Source: Psychrobacter sp. ANT_WB68
Lineage (GTDB): Bacteria > Pseudomonadota > Gammaproteobacteria > Pseudomonadales > Moraxellaceae
Length of the DNA stretch: 64,000 bases
Direction: 5' to 3'
NCBI RefSeq assembly: GCF_008369115.1
Contig: NZ_VOAZ01000003.1
Coordinates: 310,001 to 374,000, forward strand
The position numbers and the translations under genes were made by a program. The notes beneath the pieces were generated by a model that was not told the DNA's origin, ran no database searches, and saw only the letters and a program-made list of their open reading frames with translations. Positions 11,589 to 20,529 of the stretch are shown here, in pieces (within the stretch, counting starts at the first letter, position 1; each line of letters starts with the position of its first letter).

Positions 11589-12593
11589 CTAACCTTCCAT
11601 TTCACTAGTCAGCCATTCCGATACATCATCAATCTGTGCTGCTAAATCAGGATGCTCCTTACCAAATTCATCAAACTTAACTGTAATATCATGCTTGTCA
11701 TATTTAACGCCAGTCAGTATGTCTTTTAATAGGTCAATCAATTCAACGTTTAGTGCATCAGAGAAGATAACCACCTCAGTAATGACTGCGTGTTTCACAT
11801 CAAGGTGCAAATCAATAATGCCCCAATCAAAGCGCGTCTCAATGTGATGGGTGAATTCAGGAGTCTTACCAAAGCGCCAACCCCAATCTGCCATTTGTTG
11901 GTAGTATTCATTCAGGCTAGGCTGTTTGGCGAGACTGGCTTCATCCAATTCTTCTACGGGCGCGGTGTCGCCATAATACTCACAAAATGCTTCGATAATC
12001 GCATCTGATAAAGTCTCATGATTGATATCCTCGTTAAACTCGACCAGATTAGCGACGCGAGAACGGACAGATTTGATACCTTTGGCTTTGAGTTTTAACG
12101 GATGCGGGTTGAGATAGTCGCCCAGCTTTTGCATATTGGCATTGACGAGTAATGTCCCGTGATGAAAGCTGCGATCCGCCGCATGTTTAAAGGCGCTGCC
12201 TGATATCTTCTTATCGCCAACTTGCATGTCGTTACGACCGGACAAATCCGCCTCTATACCCAATTTCTTTAGCGCATTGATGATAATGGTAAAGTTCGCG
12301 TCTTGGTCATAGTCGTCTTTGGGTGATAAAAAGGTAAAGTTGGTATTGCCCAAATCATGAAACACCGCGCCACCGCCACTCTGACGCCGCGCCAAAAATA
12401 CATCGTCAGCTTCCATCTTATCGATTTTGCATTCTACCCATGGGTTTTGTGAGCGCCCAATGACCACGGTCTCGCTATTGCGCCATAAGAACAGTGTGTG
12501 CGAGTCGGGATTGAGAGTATTAAATATCCAATCCTCGGTCGCAAGATTAAACCAAGGGTTGGTCACGGCAGATTTTAAGATGCGTAGTTTCAT
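11589..12593 (-). CDS. lplA: Lipoate-protein ligase A
   Basis: LplA uses ATP to activate free lipoate and attaches it to lysines of the E2 subunits of 2-oxoacid dehydrogenases and GcvH. The 334 residues match the long, two-domain E. coli LplA layout (338). 'PWFNLATEDWIF' and 'LFLWRNSETVVIGRSQNPW' are at the start, the lipoyl-AMP loop 'RRQSGGGAVFHDLGNT' is at residues 69-84, the catalytic lysine lies in 'DKKISGSA' (Lys129 by family pattern), and 'FHHGTLLVNA' follows. The small C-terminal domain is present (about residues 250-334). It is a single gene on the minus strand. Confidence 0.94.
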   Translation of the reverse strand: MKLRILKSAVTNPWFNLATEDWIFNTLNPDSHTLFLWRNSETVVIGRSQNPWVECKIDKMEADDVFLARRQSGGGAVFHDLGNTNFTFLSPKDDYDQDANFTIIINALKKLGIEADLSGRNDMQVGDKKISGSAFKHAADRSFHHGTLLVNANMQKLGDYLNPHPLKLKAKGIKSVRSRVANLVEFNEDINHETLSDAIIEAFCEYYGDTAPVEELDEASLAKQPSLNEYYQQMADWGWRFGKTPEFTHHIETRFDWGIIDLHLDVKHAVITEVVIFSDALNVELIDLLKDILTGVKYDKHDITVKFDEFGKEHPDLAAQIDDVSEWLTSEMEG

Positions 12594-12751
12594 TATTCTT
12601 CCTTATTGGTTCTATTGCAGGATGTTTTTTATAGGTATGGTTTAAATAACATAGAGGGTTGGCTAGCGCTATTGTTACTGATACGAAGGTAAAACTCAAT
12701 TATTCTATGGTAGGGTTAGCAGAAGCTGCAAATCAAAGAAGGCATCAAGCA

Positions 12752-12777
12752 AAAAAAAGCTAGGCAAGGTGCCTAGC
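12752..12777 (-). terminator. Terminator of the lipoprotein gene at 12841-13527
   Basis: Perfect 8-base stem GCTAGGCA/TGCCTAGC with a 3-base loop, followed on the minus strand by a run of eight T. Confidence 0.8.
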
Positions 12778-12840
12778 AGTATTATGTAGATGTAATAAAC
12801 TTAGCAGAGCTCTATTTGGTTCGTCCTTGGTTACTAGTTA

Positions 12841-13527
12841 TTACTTACTACAAAGATATTTAATGAAGCTGCGAAGTTTAGAGACATCCGTTTGTAGTAA
12901 TTGATCTTTATCCTTTTTCCACATGGCATTTATTTGTTCACGCACTTTAGAGTCGTTAGAAGTAACGGTAAACTTCGTACTTAGTAACTTATTTTTGCTT
13001 TTTTCACCCAGTTTCGCACTTGCATAAGTAGTAAAAAACTCATTTGGTGTTTTAACAATATTAGGATAATAGTTTGTCGCGAAATTTACTTTAATACCTT
13101 GGGCGTTATTAAAGTCCTTACAGATACCATTTTGGGATTGAAAAATGGCAGGTTCAATAATACCTTTACCAAACTCGTAAAACTTGAATGATTTAGCATT
13201 ACCTAAAGCATGGAATGTTTCTTTAGTTATAATCTTTATGGGCTGAGCAGTATCTAAGTTAATGAGGCTAAAAGTCTTTCCATCACTATATTTAAAAATA
13301 GTGACCTCATCGCCTGTGGTGATGTCTTGAAAATAGCCAGTTATGTCATTTTCTCTGAGTTCTTTACCGCTTGCGGGTACATATTTACTAAATGAAATAA
13401 CTTTTGATTTCCCATCGGTATCGTAATACTGGGTCTTAGTGACACCATCAGATATTCCATTAGTTATCGTGGCACATCCACTAATAAGACAAGTACTTAT
13501 CACTGCTAAAGCCATAGCTATCTTCAC
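12841..13527 (-). CDS. Lipoprotein of unknown function
   Basis: A 228-residue protein with a short signal peptide and lipobox (CLISG before Cys18), so it is probably lipid-anchored and exported. The mature part is mixed polar sequence with two further cysteines in the C-terminal half and several 'KVISFSKYVPASG'-like beta segments. I do not recognise a domain. It is AT-richer than its neighbours and stands alone between lplA and the cholesterol-oxidase homologue, with its own terminator. A sequence resembling a Fur operator (14 of 19 positions of the classical consensus) lies just upstream of its start at 13545-13563, so iron regulation is conceivable but unproven. Confidence 0.75.
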   Translation of the reverse strand: MKIAMALAVISTCLISGCATITNGISDGVTKTQYYDTDGKSKVISFSKYVPASGKELRENDITGYFQDITTGDEVTIFKYSDGKTFSLINLDTAQPIKIITKETFHALGNAKSFKFYEFGKGIIEPAIFQSQNGICKDFNNAQGIKVNFATNYYPNIVKTPNEFFTTYASAKLGEKSKNKLLSTKFTVTSNDSKVREQINAMWKKDKDQLLQTDVSKLRSFIKYLCSK

Positions 13528-13544
13528 AGTAAGATTCTCCTACA

Positions 13545-13563
13545 GATAATGATTATTATTGGT
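13545..13563. promoter_or_regulatory. Possible Fur-box-like sequence upstream of lipoprotein gene
   Basis: GATAATGATTATTATT and following bases match 14 of 19 positions of the classical Fur consensus, including an intact first half. It lies 18 bases upstream of the minus-strand ATG at 13527. AT-rich sequence yields such matches by chance, so this is only a suggestion. Confidence 0.25.
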
Positions 13564-13613
13564 TTAAGTAATAGCATTATATGCTGGGTACAGATCAATT
13601 ACCCTTTTATAAC

Positions 13614-15212
13614 TTAACCAAAATCTTCCTTTAAAATAGTCGCCATATTGCGCTCAGCAAGTCCCGTGATAAACACATACGGATTGACGCCAGCGCTGCC
13701 GGGGATTAGCGCACCATCTTGCACGTAGATATTTTCGTGCCCCTTTACGCGTCCAAATTCATCAGTGGCTTTGCTAAGTACGCAGCCGCCGAGCGGGTGA
13801 TAGCAGAAGTTATCGCCGAAGCCTTTGGTGAATAGTAAACTCGAAGTAGAGCCGCCATTTACTTTAGCTAGCTTTTCAATCAGCTCTTTGGCAGCGTTTA
13901 CCGAGTACTCGTTTTGCTCGCGTTTCCAGTTGAGTTTGACGGTTTTGCTGGCTTTATCATAGTAATAGTTGCCGCGTTCTGGATTATCAGTGATGGCGAG
14001 ATATAGTGTCGTCCACGTCTCAAGTCCTAGCGGTAATGGTGCGAGTTCGGCAAATATTTTGTACTTCGAGCCGTCTCTATCGCCGTCCCACATATTGATG
14101 CCTTTGACTGGAATGGTAGATTGGGTGATGCCCGCGGCGTGGACGAAATTGCGCCCGGTCATGATGTTGCCGTTTGGGCCCCAATGTTGTCCGATATGTT
14201 CGTTTAGGTTGTTTAATTTGCCTTCCGCTTGGCTTTTGAGTAGCAGCTCTGAAGTGCCTGTACTGCCAGCATTCAGAAACAACTTATCGCAGGTATAATG
14301 CTCAACTTTATCAATACCGCCTGTAGTATTTAGGACGTGGACTTCTAATCTGAGTTGCTCATTATCGAGCGCTTGGATGCTATTTACTTTGCGTAAGGTT
14401 TTTACGGTGACATTGCCCGTGGCTTCAGCGTCTTTTAGGTAGGTTAAATCCAGTGAAAACTTGCCCGCATTGTTGCCATAGATGACTTCACCGCCAAGGC
14501 CAGATTTATAGACTTCGCCCTTCGCTTCCTTTTGCATGTAATCAAAGTCGTAGCTATTACCGAAAAACTCTGTTTTGAGTCCCGCCTTTTCTGCTTGGCG
14601 TTCAGCCGAGCGAGTGAATTCGTAATGCTCGGACTCATTAAAAAATGACTCAGGAATTTGGCTGACTTTTAGCTCTTTCATAGCACGCGGGAAGTAAGTG
14701 TCGTACATCTCATCACTATCAATCCAAGGAAACACTTCTTCAAAGTGCGCGCGTCTTGGCTGAATGGCAATCGCGCCATTGACGATAGAGCCGCCACCGT
14801 AAGCACGTCCTGCGAATACTTTCATATTATCATATTCGATTAAATCCAAAACCCCAGGATATTTCCTGATAGGTATCGGAATCGGGATAGGGGCGTTTGG
14901 CATATTGCTAAACCAGCTTGAGCGTTTATCAGCAGTAATCATTTTGCAAAAGGTATCATGCTCGGGTGTTCTGTCCCAGCGCATCCCCATCTCAAGTATC
15001 AACACTTTATGACCTTTTTCGCTCAACCGCAGTGCTGATACTGCGCCGCCATAACCACTACCAATGATGATACTAGGGAAGTGTCCCACTTGGGTGATGG
15101 TGCTGGGTAGTTTTGGTTGCTTGGCAAGCGTTTGACAGCCACTTACCGCAGCGGAGGTGCTGATAGCGCCTAAGCTTAAACCCATGGCTTTAATCAGTTG
15201 ACGTCGTTGCAT
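13614..15212 (-). CDS. GMC-type cholesterol oxidase homologue, predicted Tat-exported lipoprotein
   Basis: A 532-residue flavoprotein that follows the class I (non-covalent FAD) cholesterol oxidase of Streptomyces and Brevibacterium along its length. Visible landmarks are the dinucleotide fold 'IIIGSGYGGAVSALRLSE' (48-65), 'GRAYGGGSIVNG' (135-146), 'DFDYMQKEAKGEVYKSGL' (222-239) and 'GPNGNIMTGR' (345-354). The three active-site residues known for the Streptomyces enzyme appear at equivalent places: Glu389 ('FAELAP'), His472 ('CYHPLGG') and Asn510 ('GVNPYV'). The N-terminus has a twin-arginine-like start (Arg3-Arg4, then QLIKAMGLSLGA) and a lipobox-like VSG before Cys26. Sterol oxidation is known for the family; the substrate in this organism is an inference, and other lipid alcohols are possible. 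Residues 108-115 form a Pro-Ile repeat. Confidence 0.82.
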   Translation of the reverse strand: MQRRQLIKAMGLSLGAISTSAAVSGCQTLAKQPKLPSTITQVGHFPSIIIGSGYGGAVSALRLSEKGHKVLILEMGMRWDRTPEHDTFCKMITADKRSSWFSNMPNAPIPIPIPIRKYPGVLDLIEYDNMKVFAGRAYGGGSIVNGAIAIQPRRAHFEEVFPWIDSDEMYDTYFPRAMKELKVSQIPESFFNESEHYEFTRSAERQAEKAGLKTEFFGNSYDFDYMQKEAKGEVYKSGLGGEVIYGNNAGKFSLDLTYLKDAEATGNVTVKTLRKVNSIQALDNEQLRLEVHVLNTTGGIDKVEHYTCDKLFLNAGSTGTSELLLKSQAEGKLNNLNEHIGQHWGPNGNIMTGRNFVHAAGITQSTIPVKGINMWDGDRDGSKYKIFAELAPLPLGLETWTTLYLAITDNPERGNYYYDKASKTVKLNWKREQNEYSVNAAKELIEKLAKVNGGSTSSLLFTKGFGDNFCYHPLGGCVLSKATDEFGRVKGHENIYVQDGALIPGSAGVNPYVFITGLAERNMATILKEDFG

Positions 15213-15592
15213 GGTATGTCCTAGTGTTAAGATTTAAGCTAAAAAAGCTCATATTGAATACTATTCGCTTTCGCCTGCAAAGGTGCGCTAAGCCAAGCGA
15301 GCATCATAATAACAAACAAATGTTGCGTTATTATTTCAGTCACGCGATTGATTCAATGCTTATAGGAAAAAGGACTTTAATTTACTCATAGTCCTTGCCA
15401 GCTTTTAATCAACCACTCGGCTAATCTTGTTAGATTGATTCGTAAACTTGACCGAATAGAAAATTTCCCTTATTATCTTGTTTCAATGTACTAGAACACA
15501 AATACATTAAACTATTTTCATCATTAAAAATGCTAAATAATTAGGCGAAAGCGCCAATATTAATACTCCATTTAAAATAATAAGGCTTTTAT
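15213..15592. other. Divergent intergenic region cholesterol-oxidase homologue / trpB
   Basis: 380 bases with both promoters for the divergent genes. Small hairpins are visible: AGGACT/AGTCCT at 15371-15395 and GGCG-AAAG-CGCC at 15543-15554, the latter 38 bases before trpB. I see no leader peptide rich in Trp codons and no T-box, so no attenuator of a classical kind is proposed. Confidence 0.4.
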
Positions 15593-16819
15593 ATGACAAC
15601 GCAAAATACAGCAACTGGTTACGGTTTACACGCATCAATATTACCTAATGGCGATGGCTTATATGGTGAGTTCGGTGGCAAAATTGCTCATCCTGAGCTG
15701 GCCAAAGCAATGGCAGAAATCGAAGTAGGCTTTCGTGAAATTATTAAAGACCATGACTTTATCGCTGAGATGAAGCGCCTACGTGAGACTTACGTGGGTC
15801 GTCCAAGTCCCATTTATCATGCGCAGCGTTTGTCAGAGCATTGCGGCGGCGCCCAGATTTATTTTAAGCGCGAAGATTTGAACCATACGGGCGCGCATAA
15901 GATTAATCACTGTTTAGGTGAGGTATTATTAGCCAAAAAATTAGGCAAAACAAAGGTGATTGCGGAAACAGGTGCAGGGCAACATGGCGTAGCGTTAGCA
16001 ACGGCAGCGGCCTTGATGGGCTTAGAGTGTGAAATACATATGGGCGTGGTTGATATTAAAAAAGAACATCCAAACGTCAGCCGTATGAAGATTTTGGGCG
16101 CCAATATCGTACCAGTCTCACGCGGCGCAGGTACACTAAAAGAAGCAGTCGATAGCGCTTTTGAGACTTATTTAAATGAGCTTGATAGCAGTATGTTCGC
16201 GATTGGCTCAGCATTAGGACCAGCGCCATATCCTGAAATGGTCAGCTATTTTCAATCGGTGGTTGGACATGAAGCACGGGCGCAATTCTTAGCGACGACG
16301 GGCAAGCTACCTAATAAGGTTGTGGCTTGTATTGGCGGTGGCTCTAACGCTATTGGTATGTTTAGCGGATTTTTTGATGATGAAAATGTGGAAAAAATAG
16401 GCGTGGAACCCGCCGGTGAAGGCTTGGATACGCCCAATCATGCAGCGACCATGTCATTAGGCGTGAAAGGTGAGATTCATGGTTTTAAATGTTACGTGCT
16501 GCTCGATGAAAAAGGCGAGCCAGCTCCCGTCCATTCGATTGCCTCAGGTTTGGATTATCCTGGCGTTGGGCCACAGCATTCGCACCTAAGAGATTTACAA
16601 CTGGCTACTTATGAGTCGGCGACTGATGCTGAATGTTTAGAAGCGTTTATGGCTCTGTCACGCCTCGAAGGTATCATTCCTGCGTTAGAGTCGGCACATG
16701 CTATTGCCTATGCGATGAAAGTCGCTAAAGATATGTCAGCGGATGAGACGATTTTGGTCAATTTATCAGGGCGCGGCGATAAAGATATTGATTTTATTTT
16801 AGATAAAGTAGATTTGTAG
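15593..16819 (+). CDS. trpB: Tryptophan synthase beta-chain-like protein (stand-alone)
   Basis: A 408-residue fold-type II PLP enzyme of the TrpB family, which joins indole and serine to make tryptophan. PLP-binding Lys103 is in 'HTGAHKIN', catalytic Glu125 in '[11 protein letters not shown]', the phosphate-binding 'GGGSNAIG' is at 248-255 and the C-terminal 'NLSGRGDKD' is intact. The gene is not next to trpA or trpF, unlike most TrpB genes. Several positions differ from canonical TrpB: 'NHCLGE' where N-x-x-L-G-Q is usual, and 'LGPAPYP' where 'AGPHPYP' is usual. It could therefore be the sole TrpB of the genome or a paralogue with a shifted role; the window cannot decide. Confidence 0.87.
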   Translation: MTTQNTATGYGLHASILPNGDGLYGEFGGKIAHPELAKAMAEIEVGFREIIKDHDFIAEMKRLRETYVGRPSPIYHAQRLSEHCGGAQIYFKREDLNHTGAHKINHCLGEVLLAKKLGKTKVIAETGAGQHGVALATAAALMGLECEIHMGVVDIKKEHPNVSRMKILGANIVPVSRGAGTLKEAVDSAFETYLNELDSSMFAIGSALGPAPYPEMVSYFQSVVGHEARAQFLATTGKLPNKVVACIGGGSNAIGMFSGFFDDENVEKIGVEPAGEGLDTPNHAATMSLGVKGEIHGFKCYVLLDEKGEPAPVHSIASGLDYPGVGPQHSHLRDLQLATYESATDAECLEAFMALSRLEGIIPALESAHAIAYAMKVAKDMSADETILVNLSGRGDKDIDFILDKVDL

Positions 16820-16918
16820 AAAAATTGGTCATAAATACAGAAAATACAACATCCATTGAGCGATTAAAAAGTTATCATCGGAGTTTTTTTACTTCTTAAT
16901 GCTCGATAGGATTACCTC

Positions 16919-17821
16919 ATGTCTAACCGCGACCTCATTATTTTTATGACACTGTCCTTTATGTGGTCGCTGTCTTTTATATTTTACCGTATCGGTGTGC
17001 CAGAATTTGGCTCGCTAGCATTTGCCAGTCTGCGGGTGGTATTTGCTGGACTGACCATGCTAGTTTTTGTCTTAATCAGCCCAAAAAACAGAGAAGGCAT
17101 ACGGGATAACTGGAAAGTATTGGCGTTGGTCGGGCTGTTTTCTGCGGCTATCCCTTTTATCTTATTTGCTTTTTCAGCGCGCTCGGTCAATGCTGGGGTA
17201 TTGGCGGTGCTTAATGCGTCTGTGCCGATGATGAGCGGTTTTATCGCCAGTACCTTTTTTAAAGACAGGCTGTCAAAAAAACAAATTATCGGCTTAATCA
17301 TTGGCGTTATTGGTGTGATTATTTTGATGAGTGAGAACTTGTTGGGCGCTAGCGGGCAGGGTACTAAGTCAGGTTCAGGTTTGCTGCCTATGGGCTACGC
17401 GTTATTGGCCTGCGTTGGTTATGCGGTCGGCGCTAATATCACCAAAAACTATTTATATAATGTCTCGCCAGTAGCGATTACCGCAGGCTCGCTTATCATT
17501 GCCAGTATTATTATGCTACCGATAGCCATCTATGAATTTCCCTACGGGAAAACCATCAGTCTTACTGCTTGGGCAGCAGTGATTTGTATTGGTGTATTCT
17601 CAACCGCCATCGCGCTGATTTTTATGAATCAATTGATTAAAAGTATCGGTCCGATGCGAGCGACCAGTATTACCTTAGTGATTCCGATTTTTGCCATTAT
17701 TTTTGGTTATCTGCTGCTTGGTGAGGCTTTAGATACACCAGCGATTATTGGCTCAATGGTGATATTGTTTGGTACTTATCTGTCTTTAGAGCTGTCTATC
17801 AAAAAAATGCTTAAATCTTAA
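16919..17821 (+). CDS. EamA/DMT-family membrane exporter
   Basis: A 300-residue integral membrane protein with ten hydrophobic segments in two EamA repeats (about 1-140 and 160-295). The N-terminal 'MTLSFMWSLSFIFYRIGVPEF' and the repeat-end 'IFGYLLLGEALDTPAIIGSMVILFGTYLS' are typical of drug/metabolite transporters that export amino acids, nucleosides or related small molecules. It starts 99 bases after trpB on the same strand, so it may be co-transcribed and export an aromatic compound, but no sequence feature fixes the substrate. Confidence 0.85.
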   Translation: MSNRDLIIFMTLSFMWSLSFIFYRIGVPEFGSLAFASLRVVFAGLTMLVFVLISPKNREGIRDNWKVLALVGLFSAAIPFILFAFSARSVNAGVLAVLNASVPMMSGFIASTFFKDRLSKKQIIGLIIGVIGVIILMSENLLGASGQGTKSGSGLLPMGYALLACVGYAVGANITKNYLYNVSPVAITAGSLIIASIIMLPIAIYEFPYGKTISLTAWAAVICIGVFSTAIALIFMNQLIKSIGPMRATSITLVIPIFAIIFGYLLLGEALDTPAIIGSMVILFGTYLSLELSIKKMLKS

Positions 17822-17896
17822 ACTGTTATAACAACAGAACGCTATTTTTTAAGATATTTGGTTTGAATTGATTAGCAGCCTTTTAATAAATTGCAC

Positions 17897-18643
17897 TTAT
17901 TTGATACCTTCTACCATGATAAATTGAATCGGAAAAGTGATGATGTCAAAGGCCTTGGCAAGTGGCATCAGCGCTTTGAGCCTTTTTTCTTCTGCTAATG
18001 CTTTGTCTGGCTGATAATTATAAAAATTTAGCGTGGTCGGTTGATGCAAGCGATATGATAACGTATTAATATTTTTCACCGCTGGTGCCACTGTCACAGG
18101 GAGTCGCCATAGGCTTTTTGTGCAGCGTGTTATGCCACCTGCAAAGCCATCATTACAAGTAAAATCAAAACCTTCAAGTTTAGCCGTTTCACTTGCGACT
18201 AGTAGATGCGTCGGTTTTTCAAACCACAGTGTCGTTGCGATACAGCCTTGCGTTGAGGTGCAGCCTTTTTCGCCTATTCTGATGTTAAAGTGCGGCGTAT
18301 CAATAGACGCCATGGGCTTAAAAGAAAAATAAGCCAAATCTACTTGATCTAAAATATCAATAAACTCACTATCTCTATTGATGCTCTGTACCAAATAGCT
18401 GCGCTTTTCTCCAGCAAATACAATCGCATGCTCCACACCTTGAATAGGCGCGGCGGGCTTGCCGACCGCGATAATGATGTCGGTAAATTGCTCATCGGCA
18501 ACCCATTTTGCATCTTCTTGGCGCATCAATTGATAATCAACAAGCTTTTCTGTAGCGATACAGCCGCTTAAACCTAGCCCTAAACCTAATACGGTAGCTA
18601 AACATGATTTTGGGAATAGCTTTGAGACTGATTTTGACATCAT
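17897..18643 (-). CDS. Lipoprotein of unknown function
   Basis: A 248-residue predicted lipoprotein: positive N-region, hydrophobic stretch ending GLGLGLSG before Cys28. The mature part has four further cysteines ('GEKGCTSTQGCIATTLWFEKP' and 'FTCNDGFAGGITRC') that could form two disulfides in the periplasm, followed by a C-terminal amphipathic tail. I do not recognise the family. It stands alone between the convergent EamA gene and the divergent fadL-type gene. Confidence 0.75.
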   Translation of the reverse strand: MMSKSVSKLFPKSCLATVLGLGLGLSGCIATEKLVDYQLMRQEDAKWVADEQFTDIIIAVGKPAAPIQGVEHAIVFAGEKRSYLVQSINRDSEFIDILDQVDLAYFSFKPMASIDTPHFNIRIGEKGCTSTQGCIATTLWFEKPTHLLVASETAKLEGFDFTCNDGFAGGITRCTKSLWRLPVTVAPAVKNINTLSYRLHQPTTLNFYNYQPDKALAEEKRLKALMPLAKAFDIITFPIQFIMVEGIK

Positions 18644-18964
18644 GTTTTTTTCTGCTTAATCAAATAAGTGGCAATCGAGAAAGGATTGTTAAATATGATA
18701 TTAAGCCAATTCGCATAAATAAGTTGGCTAGTTTGCAAAATAAATACAAGTAAAGCATCAATATTTTTAGCAGCAAAAATTTATATAAGTATTGAAAGGC
18801 TAACGGTTACCTTTGTCTAATTAAATAGAGAATCCCATAAAGTTGATGCTGATATATTGACAAAGGTCGACATTCGCTATTTAATCTAAAAACCAATACC
18901 AACTATAAAAAGTGTTAACGGTTTATGGTTTGGTCGTGTTTTTAACTGACAAAAGGATATTGTC
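18644..18964. other. Divergent intergenic region lipoprotein / fadL with fadL promoter
   Basis: 321 bases. Apart from the strong candidate promoter at 18857-18885 (listed separately), the sequence is AT-rich without recognisable gene or RNA. Confidence 0.45.
18857..18885 (+). promoter_or_regulatory. Candidate promoter of the FadL-type porin gene
   Basis: Perfect -35 TTGACA (18857-18862), 17-base spacer and -10 TTTAAT (18880-18885, 5 of 6). This leaves a leader of about 70 bases before the ATG at 18965. Confidence 0.65.
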
Positions 18965-20371
18965 ATGAGCGCTCAGCTGCTTTTAGGATTTACAGATTCT
19001 GTCACCCTTTATCGTTCTTCGCGCTATTTGCTCACTGCCGGTACTCTAACGGTACTGAGTCTTGCCATCAGCTCAGCGCATGCGGCTGGGATCGAATACA
19101 GCAAACAATCGGTAGCGCCTTTTTTTGAACCGGGTAATTATGCCGAGCTATCTTATGCTCATGTTGATCCAAAAATTGAAGGCACCGATGCCGCTGGTAA
19201 TAAAATCAACGACATGATGGACAGCTTCGATTTACCCGGTGCCGCCATTAAAATTGCCCCAACAGCCAATACAGCGTTGGCAGTGATTTACGAAAAGCCC
19301 TTTGGTGTCGATACTGAATATTCAGCAGGTAATATTTTTAACAATCGCATGGGCACGACCGAGGCACGGGTAGAGACGACCGGTATCACGCTTTTAGGCG
19401 GTGGTAAGATCAGTAATAATATTTGGCTATATGGCGGTCTTGAATACCAAACGCTAAAAGGTAAGGTAACGGGCGCGCAGCCAGTTGGCTTCACCACGGC
19501 GGTGTCACAGGTGATCGATCAAGCGGGTGCGCTCTTTGGTATTCCAACGACGAGCGCTTATTATGACTTGGTCAATAAACAGAATAACGGCACGATTACG
19601 CCAGCTGAAGCCGCGAGTTTAAACGCTATTAATGAAGCTGCCGTCAATCCTGTGGCGACAGCACCGACGTATTATACGTTGGACTTTGAAAACGAAAGCA
19701 CGCTAGCGCCAGTGATTGGCATGGCGTATGAAATGCCTGAAATTGCCTTGCGAGCGGCATTAACGTATCGTGCACCCGCTAAATATCAGGTATCAGGTGT
19801 AGAAAATCTGCAAGTTATTTTGCCGCCTATCGCTGGCGGTGATGGCGTCACGCCGTCGCCAGCTACCGATGAAGTGGCATTACCGCTAGTGGGTAAGACT
19901 GAGGTTAAGATGCCACAGTCGGTCAATTTAGACTTCCAAACGGGACTGAGTGAGAAATATCAGTTGCTGGGTATGGTCAATGCCCGTTGGGTAGATTGGA
20001 GTAATTTTAGTGTTGCCCCGCCTTTAGCCTCATTAGCGACACAAGAACCTTTAGCCGCCTATAAAAGAGACGGCTACGCGGTTGAAGTGGCATTAGGTAA
20101 GCAGTTCAATCCAAAAGTTTCAGGCGAAGTACGTGTAGGCTATGACCATGGCACCGGTGCGCCGCTCAGCTTATTGGGACCTTATGATTCTATCAAAAGC
20201 TTGGGCCTAAGCGCGCAGTATAAATTGACCGAACAGCTAAGTATCGCTGCGGGCGGTCAATATATGTGGTTTGAAGGCGGTCCAGTCGATACCAAGGTTG
20301 ATGGTCGTGTGGCCAATATTGATGATGGAACAGGCTATGCACTTGGCATGAAACTTGGCTATCATTTCTAA
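18965..20371 (+). CDS. FadL-family outer-membrane transport porin
   Basis: A 468-residue outer-membrane beta-barrel of the FadL/TodX family, which lets long-chain fatty acids and other hydrophobic compounds cross the outer membrane. A long signal peptide ends SSAHA near residue 40. The barrel begins with 'YAELSYAHVDPKIEG', and the family signatures 'NTALAVIYEKPFGVDTEY', 'PEIALRAALTYRAP', 'MPQSVNLDFQTGL' and the terminal aromatic residue of 'YALGMKLGYHF' are visible. An extended loop at about 165-230 is typical of the external region. A strong promoter precedes it and a bidirectional terminator follows. The acyl-CoA synthetase and fadH in the same region fit a fatty-acid role. Confidence 0.9.
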   Translation: MSAQLLLGFTDSVTLYRSSRYLLTAGTLTVLSLAISSAHAAGIEYSKQSVAPFFEPGNYAELSYAHVDPKIEGTDAAGNKINDMMDSFDLPGAAIKIAPTANTALAVIYEKPFGVDTEYSAGNIFNNRMGTTEARVETTGITLLGGGKISNNIWLYGGLEYQTLKGKVTGAQPVGFTTAVSQVIDQAGALFGIPTTSAYYDLVNKQNNGTITPAEAASLNAINEAAVNPVATAPTYYTLDFENESTLAPVIGMAYEMPEIALRAALTYRAPAKYQVSGVENLQVILPPIAGGDGVTPSPATDEVALPLVGKTEVKMPQSVNLDFQTGLSEKYQLLGMVNARWVDWSNFSVAPPLASLATQEPLAAYKRDGYAVEVALGKQFNPKVSGEVRVGYDHGTGAPLSLLGPYDSIKSLGLSAQYKLTEQLSIAAGGQYMWFEGGPVDTKVDGRVANIDDGTGYALGMKLGYHF

Positions 20372-20441
20372 CTGCTGCTTTAAATCATTAAGCAACCATA
20401 GATATGAGTGGTTAATGGCTATTAAATTTTATGACCTATAT

Positions 20442-20473
20442 AAAAAAACCTAGTTTTTTAAGTAGGTTTTTTT
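20442..20473. terminator. Bidirectional terminator between fadL-type gene and lipoprotein gene
   Basis: Perfect 11-base inverted repeat AAAAAAACCTA/TAGGTTTTTTT separated by 10 bases. It serves both convergent genes. Confidence 0.85.
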
Positions 20474-20529
20474 ATATTAAAAGCGTTAGTTTAGGCTTTA
20501 TCGACACTGCCAATAACAACTTAGTATCA

